Assembly (NCBI RefSeq): GCF_001552595.1
Contig: NZ_BCRM01000001.1
Coordinates: forward strand, 1,302,001-1,366,000
Direction of reading: 5' to 3'
DNA: 64,000 nucleotides
DNA from: Rhodococcus erythropolis NBRC 15567
GTDB taxonomy: Bacteria > Actinomycetota > Actinomycetes > Mycobacteriales > Mycobacteriaceae
Shown here piece by piece: positions 56,284 to 64,000 of the stretch. The translations under genes were made by a program, and so were the position numbers. The notes under the pieces were generated by a model. That model was not told the DNA's origin, made no database searches, and saw only the letters and a program-made list of their open reading frames with translations. The stretch's first letter is position 1. Every line of letters begins with the position of its first letter.

Positions 56284-57657
56284 GTGACTGTCGCAAAAAC
56301 CCTCGGAGAGCTACGCGCCTCCGGACACGTACAGCGAAGTGTCAAGGAAGAACTACGAGAGAACCTTCTCGCCGCGTTGCGGGACGGCCGTGACCCCTGG
56401 CCCGGGATAGTCGGGTTCGAGGACACGGTCGCCCCGCAACTCGAGCGGGCGCTGATCGCCGGCCACGACGTGGTTCTGCTCGGCGAACGAGGTCAAGGAA
56501 AGACGAGGTTGCTTCGCACTCTCGGGCTCCTGCTCGACGAGTGGACGCCCGTCATCGAAGGCTCGGAACTGGGGGAGCACCCGTACGAGCCGATCACACC
56601 GGCTTCGATACGTCGAGCCAAGGAACTGGGTGACGACCTCCCGATCGCCTGGCGACACCGCAGCGAGCGGTACTCCGAGAAACTGGCAACGCCGGACACC
56701 TCGGTCGCCGACCTGATCGGAGACGTCGACCCGGTCAAGGTGGCCGAGGGTAGGAGCCTCGGCGATCCGGAGACCATTCACTTCGGTCTCGTGCCCCGCG
56801 CGCATCGCGGAATCGTGGCCATCAACGAGCTTCCCGACCTCGCCGAGCGCATCCAGGTCTCGTTGCTCAACGTGATGGAAGAGCGGGACATCCAGGTCCG
56901 CGGGTACACGCTTCGGCTTCCGTTGGACGTCCTTCTGGTCGCGAGCGCAAATCCTGAGGACTACACCAACCGCGGGCGCATCATCACACCGCTCAAGGAC
57001 CGCTTCGGCGCCGAAATCCGCACCCACTACCCCGTCGAGTTGGCGGGCGAGATCGCGGTGATCGAGCAGGAGGCGCACCTGGCCGCGGAGGTGCCTGACT
57101 ACCTTCTCGAAATTCTTGCCAGGTTCACGCGCTTGCTACGCGAATCCACCTCGGTGGATCAGCGATCGGGTGTGTCGGCACGATTTGCCGTCGCCGGCGC
57201 GGAAACCGTCAGTGCAGCGGCGGTACGACGCGCGGCGGTGCTCGGCGAGGCCGATCCTGTTGCACGGCCCGTCGATCTCGAGTCCGTGGTCGAGGTTCTT
57301 CGCGGCAAGGTCGAGTTCGAATCCGGTGAAGAGGGACGGGAACTGGAGGTGCTCGAGCACCTGCTGCGTCGCGCGACCGCCGATACGGTTCGGATACGAC
57401 TCGGCGGAATCGACCTCGGGATGTTGGTTGCTGCTGTGGAGACGGGCAATACGATCGTCACCGGTGAATCTGTCACGGCCAAGGCGTTTCTCGACGAGCT
57501 TCCGGACCTCGAGGTCCTGGACGAAGTAGCCGAACGCCTCGGCGCGCAATCCGACGGCGAGCGTGCTGCCGGTGCCGAACTTGCCCTCGAAGGGCTTTAC
57601 CTCGCGCGCCGGATCTCCAAAGATCAAGGCCCGGGCGGCCGCTCGGTGTATTCGTAA
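56284..57657 (+). CDS. MoxR/magnesium-chelatase-like AAA+ ATPase (Rv0958-like)
   Basis: 457 aa from GTG 56284. Walker A LLGERGQGKTRLLRTLG (about 68-84); the Walker B equivalent reads GIVAINELPDLAERIQVSLL, with Asn where most AAA+ proteins have Asp, followed by the ATPase core NVMEERDIQVRGYTLRLPLD and VASANPEDYTNRGRIITPLKDR (sensor 1 and arginine region). This NELPD form is, as I recall, normal for this chelatase-like subfamily. Partner of the VWA gene that begins 9 nt after its stop, the usual ATPase-plus-VWA adaptor pairing for remodelling a protein complex. Position corresponds to Rv0958. Target unknown. Confidence 0.9.
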   Translation: MTVAKTLGELRASGHVQRSVKEELRENLLAALRDGRDPWPGIVGFEDTVAPQLERALIAGHDVVLLGERGQGKTRLLRTLGLLLDEWTPVIEGSELGEHPYEPITPASIRRAKELGDDLPIAWRHRSERYSEKLATPDTSVADLIGDVDPVKVAEGRSLGDPETIHFGLVPRAHRGIVAINELPDLAERIQVSLLNVMEERDIQVRGYTLRLPLDVLLVASANPEDYTNRGRIITPLKDRFGAEIRTHYPVELAGEIAVIEQEAHLAAEVPDYLLEILARFTRLLRESTSVDQRSGVSARFAVAGAETVSAAAVRRAAVLGEADPVARPVDLESVVEVLRGKVEFESGEEGRELEVLEHLLRRATADTVRIRLGGIDLGMLVAAVETGNTIVTGESVTAKAFLDELPDLEVLDEVAERLGAQSDGERAAGAELALEGLYLARRISKDQGPGGRSVYS

Positions 57658-57666
57658 GGGGCAGTG

Positions 57667-59604
57667 ATGATCCACAATCCGCGGTACGGGCCGTACGACG
57701 GTGGTCCCGATCCGCTGGCGCCTCCGGTAGATCTGCGCGATGCCTTGGCAGCAATCGGCGACGACGTGTTGTCAGGCACGTCGCCGCGCCATGCCCTCCG
57801 GGAACTCCTGCGCCGCGGAAACCGAGACATGCGCGGGCTCGACGACCTTGCTGCCCAGGCGAACCGGCGTCGACGTGAGTTGCTACGCCGCAACAATCTC
57901 GACGGAACGCTCGACGAGGTTCGTAAGCTTCTCGACAAGGCGGTGCTCGAAGAGCGCAAAGAACTGGCACGTGCTCTCGACGACGACGCACGATTCAACG
58001 AAATGCGGATCGAGGAGTTGCCACCGTCGACAGCTCAGGCCGTGCAAGATCTGGCCGACTACAACTGGCGCAGCGAACAGGCTCGCGCGGATTACGAGAA
58101 GATTCGTGATCTGCTCGGACGTGAGGTCCTCGATCAACGCTTCTCGGGAATGAAGCAGGCACTCGAGGGCGCTACCGACGAGGATCGTGAGCAGATTCGC
58201 CAGATGCTGGCAGATCTGAATCAACTGCTCGATGCGCACTCTCGGGGCGTCGACACTCCGGAGCAGTTTGCGGAGTTCATGGACAATCACGGGCAGTATT
58301 TCCCGGACAACCCGCGCAACGTCGACGAACTTCTGGATTCGTTGGCGCAGCGCGCGGCGGCCGCACAACGATTGCGTAACTCGCTCTCGCAGGAGCAGCG
58401 TGACGAGTTGGATGCGTTGGCGCAGCAGGCGTTCGGCGATCCGAGCCTGATGAGTGAGCTGAGTCAACTCGACCAGTTCCTTCAGGCGGCTCGGCCGGGT
58501 GAGGACTGGGAAGGTTCGCAACAGTTCCGCGGCGACAACGGAATGGGGTTGGGTGAGGGGACCGGTGCCCTGCAGGACATCGCCGAGCTGGAATCGCTGG
58601 CAGATCAACTGTCGCAGCAGTATGCCGGCGCAGCGCTCGACGACATCGACCCCGAGCTACTCGCGCGGCAACTCGGCGACGAAGCCGCCGCTGATGCTCG
58701 CACTCTGGCCGATCTCGAAAAGGCTTTGCAGGAACAGGGTTTCTTCGATCGCGCACCAGACGGTCAATGGCGCTTGTCGCCCAAAGCCATGCGACAGCTC
58801 GGACAGACCGCTCTGCGTGACGTCGCCGGGCAACTGTCGTCGCGAACCGGTCAACGCGATACGCGTCGGGCAGGTGCGATGGGCGAACCGACCGGAGCTT
58901 CCCGCGAATGGGAGTTCGGGGACACCGAACCGTGGGACGTCACGAGAACCGTCACCAACGCCGTCCTACGTGACCCGGGCCGAATGCCGGTGCGGCTGAG
59001 CGTCGTCGATGTCGAGGTGGCCGAAACCGAACAGCGTAGTCAGGCTGCTGTGGCTCTGTTGGTGGACACGTCGTTCTCGATGGTGATGGAGGATCGCTGG
59101 GTGCCGATGAAGCGCACCGCTCTGGCACTCAATCATCTGGTGAGCACGAGGTTTCGCAGCGACGAGCTGCAGTTGATCGCCTTCGGACGCCACGCGCACG
59201 TACTGAGCCCGTCGGAGCTCGCCGGTTTGGACGGCGCGTGGGACCAGGGAACCAACCTGCACCACGCACTGTTGTTGGCGGCCAGACACCTTCGACGCCA
59301 TTCCAATGCGCAGCCGGTGGTGTTGATCGTCACCGACGGTGAGCCGACGGCTCATCTCGAAGCGGACGGAGAAGCCAGGTTCGACTACCCGCCGAGTGCG
59401 CGAACCCTCGGTTTGACGGTTCGAGCACTCGACGCCGTGGCCAGGCTGGGCGCCAAGGTCACGTTCTTCCGCCTCGGTGAGGATCCAGGTCTGGCCAGGG
59501 TGGTCGACCGGATGGCGCACCGGGTGGGTGGACGCGTCATCGCGCCGGACCTGGACGGCCTCGGCGCAGCCGTTGTGAGTGACTACATGCGAGGTCGCCG
59601 TTAA
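57667..59604 (+). CDS. VWA domain protein, MoxR partner (Rv0959-like)
   Basis: 645 aa from ATG 57667 (GGGGCA upstream; GTG 57664 possible). The N-terminal 370 residues are charged and helical, with many Leu/Gln/Arg heptad-like stretches (LDALAQQAFGDPSLMSELSQ). The C-terminal VWA domain (about 455-640) has an intact MIDAS: VALLVDTSFSM (DxSxS, about 466), and later LIVTDGEPTAHLEAD. VWA partners of MoxR ATPases present substrates to the ATPase in a metal-dependent way. Probably co-transcribed with the ATPase. No signal peptide, so cytoplasmic. Convergent with the agmatine deiminase gene, 11 nt apart. Confidence 0.9.
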   Translation: MIHNPRYGPYDGGPDPLAPPVDLRDALAAIGDDVLSGTSPRHALRELLRRGNRDMRGLDDLAAQANRRRRELLRRNNLDGTLDEVRKLLDKAVLEERKELARALDDDARFNEMRIEELPPSTAQAVQDLADYNWRSEQARADYEKIRDLLGREVLDQRFSGMKQALEGATDEDREQIRQMLADLNQLLDAHSRGVDTPEQFAEFMDNHGQYFPDNPRNVDELLDSLAQRAAAAQRLRNSLSQEQRDELDALAQQAFGDPSLMSELSQLDQFLQAARPGEDWEGSQQFRGDNGMGLGEGTGALQDIAELESLADQLSQQYAGAALDDIDPELLARQLGDEAAADARTLADLEKALQEQGFFDRAPDGQWRLSPKAMRQLGQTALRDVAGQLSSRTGQRDTRRAGAMGEPTGASREWEFGDTEPWDVTRTVTNAVLRDPGRMPVRLSVVDVEVAETEQRSQAAVALLVDTSFSMVMEDRWVPMKRTALALNHLVSTRFRSDELQLIAFGRHAHVLSPSELAGLDGAWDQGTNLHHALLLAARHLRRHSNAQPVVLIVTDGEPTAHLEADGEARFDYPPSARTLGLTVRALDAVARLGAKVTFFRLGEDPGLARVVDRMAHRVGGRVIAPDLDGLGAAVVSDYMRGRR

Positions 59605-59615
59605 TTCTCCCGCCG

Positions 59616-60641
59616 TCAGTCTTGTTCAGCGGGCTGGTGCTGGGTGATGCAGTGGATGCCGCCGCCACGTTCGAACAGCGGTCTGGCGTCGACGGTGACG
59701 ACAGTGCGTCCGGGGTAAGCGGCTGACAGGATCCGGGCTGCTTCGGCGTCGGCAGGATCGTCGAAGCTGCAGGCGATCACTCCACGGTTGACCACGAGAT
59801 GGTTGATGTAGCTGTAGTCGACGAATCCCTCGTCGTCGCGCAGGATTTCGGGTGCAGGCACCCGAATTACCTTCCACGGCCGGCCGCCGACGTCCGTCGA
59901 GCTTTCGAACAACTCGATGATCGTCTTGCTGACGGCGTAGTCGGGGTGCACCGGATTGCGTTGGTCATGGACGAGTACCACTCCGGGGGAAGAGATGGCA
60001 GCGACGATGTCGACGTGTCCGCGCGTTCCATAGGTCTCCTGATCGCGAGTCAACCCGCGGGGAAGCCAGATCACGTGCTTGGCGCCGATCGTGCGGGCGA
60101 GTTCGGCCTCGATGTCGGCCTTCGTCAGGTCGGGATTGCGCCCCGGATCGAGTTGGACGGTTTCGGTGACCAAGACGGTGCCGAGACCGTCGACCTGAAT
60201 ACCGCCGCCCTCGTTGACGATTGGTGAGTCGATCAACTGGGCACCGGATTGTTCGACGACAAATGCGCCGATCTTCGAGTCCTTGTCCCACTGCGCCCAC
60301 CCCTGTGCGCCCCAGCCGTTGAACACCCAGTCGACTCCGCCGAGACGGCCTTCGTCGGACAGGACGAACGTCGGCCCGATGTCGCGCATCCACGCGTCGT
60401 TGAGAGGCGCCTCGACGATGTCGACCTTCTCGGACAGATACTTTCGTGCTTCTTCGACTTCGGCGGGATCGACGACGACGGTGACCGGCTCGAATTCGGC
60501 GACGGCGTGGGCGACGGCCGCCCACGTCGAGCGCGCTTCGTGCTGTTCCTCGGCGGTGTCGCCGAGGGAGTATCCGGCGCTGGGGTACGCCATCCAGGTA
60601 CGTTCGTGCGGTTCACTTTCCGCGGGCATGCGCCAGGTCAT
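59616..60641 (-). CDS. Agmatine deiminase family protein
   Basis: 341 aa. Peptidyl-arginine-deiminase-like (PPAD) fold. RMPAESEPHERTWMAYPSAG is the usual start; DAWMRDIGPTFVLSD, NGWGAQGWAQWDKD, NEGGGIQVDGLGTVLVTE and TRGHVDIVAAI carry substrate-binding Asp/Glu/His residues, and the nucleophilic Cys lies in ERGGGIHCITQHQP near the C-terminus. The reaction is agmatine to N-carbamoylputrescine plus ammonia. Its start overlaps the stop of the preceding amidase-like gene by 4 nt, so the pair can perform agmatine to putrescine. Confidence 0.93.
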   Translation of the reverse strand: MTWRMPAESEPHERTWMAYPSAGYSLGDTAEEQHEARSTWAAVAHAVAEFEPVTVVVDPAEVEEARKYLSEKVDIVEAPLNDAWMRDIGPTFVLSDEGRLGGVDWVFNGWGAQGWAQWDKDSKIGAFVVEQSGAQLIDSPIVNEGGGIQVDGLGTVLVTETVQLDPGRNPDLTKADIEAELARTIGAKHVIWLPRGLTRDQETYGTRGHVDIVAAISSPGVVLVHDQRNPVHPDYAVSKTIIELFESSTDVGGRPWKVIRVPAPEILRDDEGFVDYSYINHLVVNRGVIACSFDDPADAEAARILSAAYPGRTVVTVDARPLFERGGGIHCITQHQPAEQD

Positions 60642-61585
60642 CGGTTGGCTCCTGCAGTGTTCACCGGTGCGGTCAGGGCCGAGTAGGTGTCGGGTCGGCG
60701 AGTGGACAGGAACGGGAACAGCGCAAGCCAGTCTTCACGTTGCCGAAGATCGAGATCGGCGACCAGCACTGCTGATTCGTCGCGGGGAGCCTGAACGAGG
60801 ATGCGTCCGTACGGATCCGAGATGAAGGAAGAACCGTAGAAGGTGATGAGACCTTCACTGCCGTGGCGATTGGGAACAACCATGAAGGTGCCGTTGGCGA
60901 TACCGTTTCCGACGATCACCTGCTGCCACAGCGGTTGGGTGTCGAAGTTCGGGTGATCGGGCTCGGAGCCGATCGCCGTCGGGTACACCAGAACCTGGGC
61001 ACCGGCGAGGGAGTATGCACGTGCGACCTCCGGGAACCACTCGTCCCAGCATGTCGGGAGGCCGAACTTCGCGCCGAGTGCCTCGTGGACGGGGTATGCG
61101 TCCTGCGCCGGACCGCCGCGGAAGTACGTGTCCTCGTAGTATCCGGCCGTCACCGGAATGTGGAGCTTGCGGGTTCTGGCGAGAAGCTCACCTTCGGGCG
61201 AGACGAGGATCGCGGTGTTGAACCCCAGTCCGTCCTCGGCCTCACTGCGCTCGTACAGCGATGCGTGGACGAGGACCTGGTTCTCGGCGGCGGCTTTGGC
61301 GGCGAAGGCGAGAGTGGGTCCGGTGAGCAGGTCTTCCGCTTCGCGTCCGGGATTGTCGCCGGCCGGGGTGGAGGCGGGGTAGCGGCTGAGCGTCAGCTCC
61401 GGAAGAAAGACCACGGAAGCGCCCAGCTTCGCTGCGGACGCAATGCCCTCGCTCAATTCGGTGTAGAGGTCGTCTTGGTCCTCGTGCCAGCGATGTTGCA
61501 CGAGACCTACACGCAGAGGTGTGGACGTGGACGGCGTAGTCGCGGCCAGAGACTCGGGTGGGGTGAGGGCGGTGATCGTCAGCAT
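60638..61585 (-). CDS. Carbon-nitrogen hydrolase, probable N-carbamoylputrescine amidase
   Basis: 315 aa from ATG 61585 (GAGGAAA upstream). Nitrilase superfamily with catalytic Glu in VVFLPELTLSRYPA, Lys in RTRKLHIPVTAGYYEDTYF and Cys in GLPTCWDEWFPEVARAYS. CWDEWFPE and YPTAIGSEP closely resemble N-carbamoylputrescine amidases (AguB/CPA). The operon with agmatine deiminase supports that substrate; other ureido acids remain possible. First gene of the unit and divergent from the TetR gene; an AACGAAT-gtg-ATTCGTT operator lies 41 nt upstream of its start. Confidence 0.9.
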   Translation of the reverse strand: MLTITALTPPESLAATTPSTSTPLRVGLVQHRWHEDQDDLYTELSEGIASAAKLGASVVFLPELTLSRYPASTPAGDNPGREAEDLLTGPTLAFAAKAAAENQVLVHASLYERSEAEDGLGFNTAILVSPEGELLARTRKLHIPVTAGYYEDTYFRGGPAQDAYPVHEALGAKFGLPTCWDEWFPEVARAYSLAGAQVLVYPTAIGSEPDHPNFDTQPLWQQVIVGNGIANGTFMVVPNRHGSEGLITFYGSSFISDPYGRILVQAPRDESAVLVADLDLRQREDWLALFPFLSTRRPDTYSALTAPVNTAGANR

Positions 61586-61625
61586 GGGGTTTCCTCGGTG
61601 CTCGGGTATTCGACGTTCAACGTAA

Positions 61626-61642
61626 AACGAATGTGATTCGTT
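61626..61642. promoter_or_regulatory. Putative TetR operator
   Basis: AACGAAT-gtg-ATTCGTT, a perfect 7-bp inverted repeat, in the divergent region between the amidase gene (start 61585) and tetR (start 61735), nearer the amidase gene, where a repressor would block the agmatine genes. Confidence 0.65.
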
Positions 61643-61734
61643 AAGTATGGTGGGTGAGCGCTGATTGATCAAGGACTTTCGAGGAATTGTTTTTTGCGGC
61701 GCCCCGAACGGTGTGGATCATTACAGGAGGACAT

Positions 61735-62352
61735 ATGCCGCGGCCATCGCAACGACTGCTCTCACCGGCGATCATCACCGAGGCAGCGATCGAGTCGGTG
61801 GACGAATCCGGCGACTTCACCATGCCGGGACTCGCCGCACGACTGAAGGTGCGACCGTCGTCGCTCTACAACCACGTTTCCGGACGGGCCGAGATCGTCG
61901 AACTGATGAGGGCTCAGCTGATGGCGGGAATCGACGTGGAGTCGGCCTCGGGATCCTGGAGCGAGACCGTCTCTGCGCTGGCAGCCGAGTACCGGCGAAG
62001 CTACGCAGCACATCCTCGCCTGATTCCGCTCTTCACCGCCCAGACGGTGCAGGCCGGTGTGGCGTTCACCCTGTACAACGCGTTGGCGCAGGCATTCGCC
62101 GATGGTGGCTTCGACCCGGCTCAAACGCTGCACGCAATCACAACCGTCGACAGTTTTGTTCTCGGTTCGGCGTTGGATCTGGCGGCGCCAGATGTCCAGT
62201 GGGCGTCGGGGCCCGAGGCTAACGACGCGATGAAGGCGGCGTTGGCAACATCCGGGAAAAATCCCGAACGTGCCGACGCCGCCTTCGAATTCGGCTTGCG
62301 TGTATTGATGGCGGGCCTGATCGCGCAGGCCCCCGAACCTACTGTCTCCTAG
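61735..62352 (+). CDS. TetR family transcriptional regulator
   Basis: 205 aa from ATG 61735, with a perfect AGGAGG 5 nt upstream. N-terminal HTH at about 10-55: LLSPAIITEAAIESVDESGD, FTMPGLAARLKVRPSSLYNH and VSGRAEIVELM. A C-terminal TetR_C-type helical ligand domain follows (AAHPRLIPLFTAQTVQAGVA and later). It probably represses the divergent agmatine genes through the operator at 61626-61642 and may respond to agmatine or putrescine (inference). The 3' end overlaps the convergent permease gene by 4 nt. Confidence 0.9.
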   Translation: MPRPSQRLLSPAIITEAAIESVDESGDFTMPGLAARLKVRPSSLYNHVSGRAEIVELMRAQLMAGIDVESASGSWSETVSALAAEYRRSYAAHPRLIPLFTAQTVQAGVAFTLYNALAQAFADGGFDPAQTLHAITTVDSFVLGSALDLAAPDVQWASGPEANDAMKAALATSGKNPERADAAFEFGLRVLMAGLIAQAPEPTVS

Positions 62353-63875
62353 GACACGCTGAGGTCGTTCTCGTCGCGCAGAGCCTCCGTGTCGCGGTTG
62401 AGGGTCTTGCCCTCGAAGAACTCGGGATTGCGCACTCGCATGACCATCATCAGTACCGCGCCGAGGATGAGGATTCCGAAGCCGAGGAAGAAGACCAGGC
62501 CGATGCCGCCGATGGATGCTCCGCTGGCGTTGTCCGGATTCATACTCTCCTGGACCGAAATGACGAACACCGCAAGCAGCATGAGACCACCGATGAGTGG
62601 GAACGCGAGCCGGAAGACGAAGTTTCGTACGCTTTCGAAGAGCGTCTTGCGGAAGTACCACACGCACGCGAATGCCGTGATGCCGTAGTACCAGCAGATC
62701 ATGATGCCGAGTGCGGCGATCGTGTCGAGCAGCGCACTTTCGGAGAGGAATGTGACGACGCTGTAGAACACTGCCGTCACCGCGCCGGCCACGACGGTGG
62801 CGTACGACGGCACCAGGAATCGAGGCGAGACCTCGGCGAGCTTCTTGGGGAAAGCTCCGTATGCGCCCATGGCGAGCATGGTTCGTGCGGCGGGCAGGAA
62901 CGTGGTCTGCAGGCTCGCAACGGAAGAGACGAAGACTGCGAGGAAGAGGAGCATTCCGCCCCAGTTGCCCAGGACCGGGTCGGCCAGAGCGCCGAAGACG
63001 TTCTCGGAGTTGTCGGGATTGCCGAGACCGAGGCCTTCCTCGCCGACGCCGGCGTACATCATCGCGGCAACGGCGACCAGCAGGTAGGTCAGGAGAATGG
63101 TTGCGACACAGAGCAAACCGGCGCGGCCCGGGGTCTTCTTGGGGTTCTTCGACTCCTCGCCCAGCGTGAGACAGGTATCCCAGCCCCAGAACGCGAAGAT
63201 CGATCCGGTGAGTCCGATGACAAACGCACCGATGGCGAGTCCGCTGAACGGGTTGAACCAACTCAGGTCGAAGGACAATCCGGCCGGGGCATCGCCGGCG
63301 CCAACGTGAACCAGTGCAACGACGGCGAAGACGACCAGCAGCACCATCTGGAAGCCGACGAGCGCGAACTGCACGCGCTCGCTGGTGGTGATTCCTCTAC
63401 TCGCTATCCACGTGGCCAGGGCGATGAAGACGAGTGTGGTGCCGACATTGACAAATTTGTTGCCCGGCAGATCGGCGATCGACGGATTGTCGACCACCCG
63501 CGCGATGAACAGATAGAAGAAGTCGACGGCAATGGCAGCAAGGTTCGAGAGCACGATGATGGTGGCGATCACCATGCCCCAGCCGCACATCCAACCGACG
63601 TACGGCCCGAATGCCTTGGTGGACCACGTGAACGACGCCCCGCAATCAGGAGTGTCCGAGTTCAGTTCACGGTACGCGTACGCAGTGAGGAACATCGGGA
63701 TGAAGCCGGCGATGAAGATGGCGGGCATCTTGAGGCCGACCGCGGCGACGATCAATCCGATGCTGGCGGTCAGGGTGTAACCCGGTGCCACGGAGGAGAT
63801 TCCGAGTACGGCACCGGAGATCATGCCGATCTTGCCGGTGGCGAGGCCTTTGGAACTCAGTTCGGTGCTGGTCAT
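62349..63875 (-). CDS. APC superfamily amino acid/polyamine permease
   Basis: 508 aa with about 12-14 membrane helices. GMISGAVLGISSVAPGYTLT is the glycine-rich TM1 of APC transporters (the G-S-x-G-like unwound helix), and CGASFTWSTKAFGPYVGWMC and GWDTCLTLGEESKNPKKTPG (TM6 plus loop) are family hallmarks. The product imports amino acids or polyamines with proton or sodium. In this cluster agmatine or a related amine is the likely substrate. Its start overlaps the stop of a universal stress protein gene upstream by 4 nt (ATGA), so the two are coupled. Confidence 0.92.
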   Translation of the reverse strand: MTSTELSSKGLATGKIGMISGAVLGISSVAPGYTLTASIGLIVAAVGLKMPAIFIAGFIPMFLTAYAYRELNSDTPDCGASFTWSTKAFGPYVGWMCGWGMVIATIIVLSNLAAIAVDFFYLFIARVVDNPSIADLPGNKFVNVGTTLVFIALATWIASRGITTSERVQFALVGFQMVLLVVFAVVALVHVGAGDAPAGLSFDLSWFNPFSGLAIGAFVIGLTGSIFAFWGWDTCLTLGEESKNPKKTPGRAGLLCVATILLTYLLVAVAAMMYAGVGEEGLGLGNPDNSENVFGALADPVLGNWGGMLLFLAVFVSSVASLQTTFLPAARTMLAMGAYGAFPKKLAEVSPRFLVPSYATVVAGAVTAVFYSVVTFLSESALLDTIAALGIMICWYYGITAFACVWYFRKTLFESVRNFVFRLAFPLIGGLMLLAVFVISVQESMNPDNASGASIGGIGLVFFLGFGILILGAVLMMVMRVRNPEFFEGKTLNRDTEALRDENDLSVS

Positions 63876-64000
63876 GACAGTGCCTCCGGCTGGGTGAATT
63901 CGTGCTTGGGCACTACGACCATGGGAACGGGCAGCACGCGCAGCATCTTGGCGGCGGTGGAGCCCAGGAAGAGTTTGCGGGGCTGTGCGAGACGACTGGA
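63872..64000 (-). CDS. Universal stress protein, C-terminal end (partial)
   Basis: Only the last 42 codons are in the window. The sequence RKLFLGSTAAKMLRVLPVPM then VVVPK is the end of a UspA domain: the GST of the nucleotide motif, a helix, and the last strand with P-V/M-V-V-V. The stop TGA overlaps the permease ATG by 4 nt, so the stress protein and permease are co-expressed; transporter-Usp pairing is known in other bacteria. The N-terminal part lies beyond the window. Confidence 0.85.
   Translation of the reverse strand, partial: SSRLAQPRKLFLGSTAAKMLRVLPVPMVVVPKHEFTQPEALS

Noticed and set aside
1..64000. tRNA, rRNA, IS elements, integrases or prophage segments
   Set aside because: No GGTTCGAATCC-type T-arms, rRNA sequence, transposase motifs or att-like repeats were seen by eye; an automated search could still find a small RNA.

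Overview
The window is about 62-63% GC by eye, densely packed on both strands, and encodes a mycolic-acid actinobacterium, most likely a Rhodococcus of the erythropolis/qingshengii type (inference). Pointers are an F420-dependent luciferase-like oxidoreductase, a Ddn-type nitroreductase, a DevR/DevS-like dormancy pair, an EspR-like DNA-binding protein, actinobacterial DUF5336 and DUF6350 membrane proteins, and many genes that look leaderless (a TANNNT -10 hexamer 6-7 nt before the start codon). From about 35.8 to 59.6 kb the order pgi, chorismate mutase, pcrA/uvrD1, M23 peptidase, sucC, sucD, DUF5336, DUF6350, purN, purH, MoxR-like ATPase, VWA protein follows, from memory, M. tuberculosis Rv0946c to Rv0959, with local insertions. 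I saw no tRNA, rRNA, CRISPR array, insertion sequence or integrase.

Layout. 0-8.2 kb: the end of a secreted M23 peptidase, a GCS2-family ligase, then a stress/dormancy block: two tandem-domain universal stress proteins, an F420 oxidoreductase, a DevR-like response regulator broken by a frameshift, and a convergent DevS-like GAF kinase. A near-consensus DosR box lies upstream of the first stress protein. 8.2-14.9 kb: SRPBCC and cupin proteins, folA and thyA on the minus strand, then cobF, two tandem paralogous GGDEF membrane cyclases and an Fpg/Nei glycosylase. 14.9-24.3 kb: LysR/MFS pair, tandem DUF427 protein, Ddn-like protein, a SNF2-like helicase with a histone-H1-like tail, an NmrA-like protein, and a DapA-like plus class II aldolase operon opposite an XRE-cupin regulator and a small membrane protein. 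24.3-33.6 kb: two tandem carboxylesterases, a disulfide oxidoreductase, SDR-ndh, a lipoprotein, and a MarR-ABC exporter operon with a 12-bp-arm palindromic operator. 33.6-35.8 kb: an EspR-like regulator, about 0.86 kb with no recognisable gene, and an ApbE-like protein.

35.8-59.6 kb is the conserved core: glycolysis (pgi), succinate semialdehyde dehydrogenase, chorismate mutase, DNA repair (pcrA), envelope (M23, with a perfect CRP/GlxR-type site), TCA cycle (sucCD), purine synthesis (purNH) and a MoxR-VWA pair. Between purH and an alpha/beta hydrolase lies a small minus-strand unit: a 41-codon ORF, a strong intrinsic terminator, then a 73-aa gene, arranged like a translation-coupled attenuator. 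59.6-64 kb is an agmatine/putrescine-type catabolic cluster: agmatine deiminase, carbon-nitrogen hydrolase, divergent TetR, amino acid/amine permease and the end of another universal stress protein.

The observations most worth checking are the 4-nt frameshift that removes the DNA-recognition helix of the DevR homologue, three copies of a near-identical 40-50 bp palindrome (4.6, 10.7 and 55.8 kb), the helicase with a histone-like tail, the possible attenuator at 53.7-53.9 kb, and the paired GGDEF proteins sharing an unrecognised N-terminal motif.
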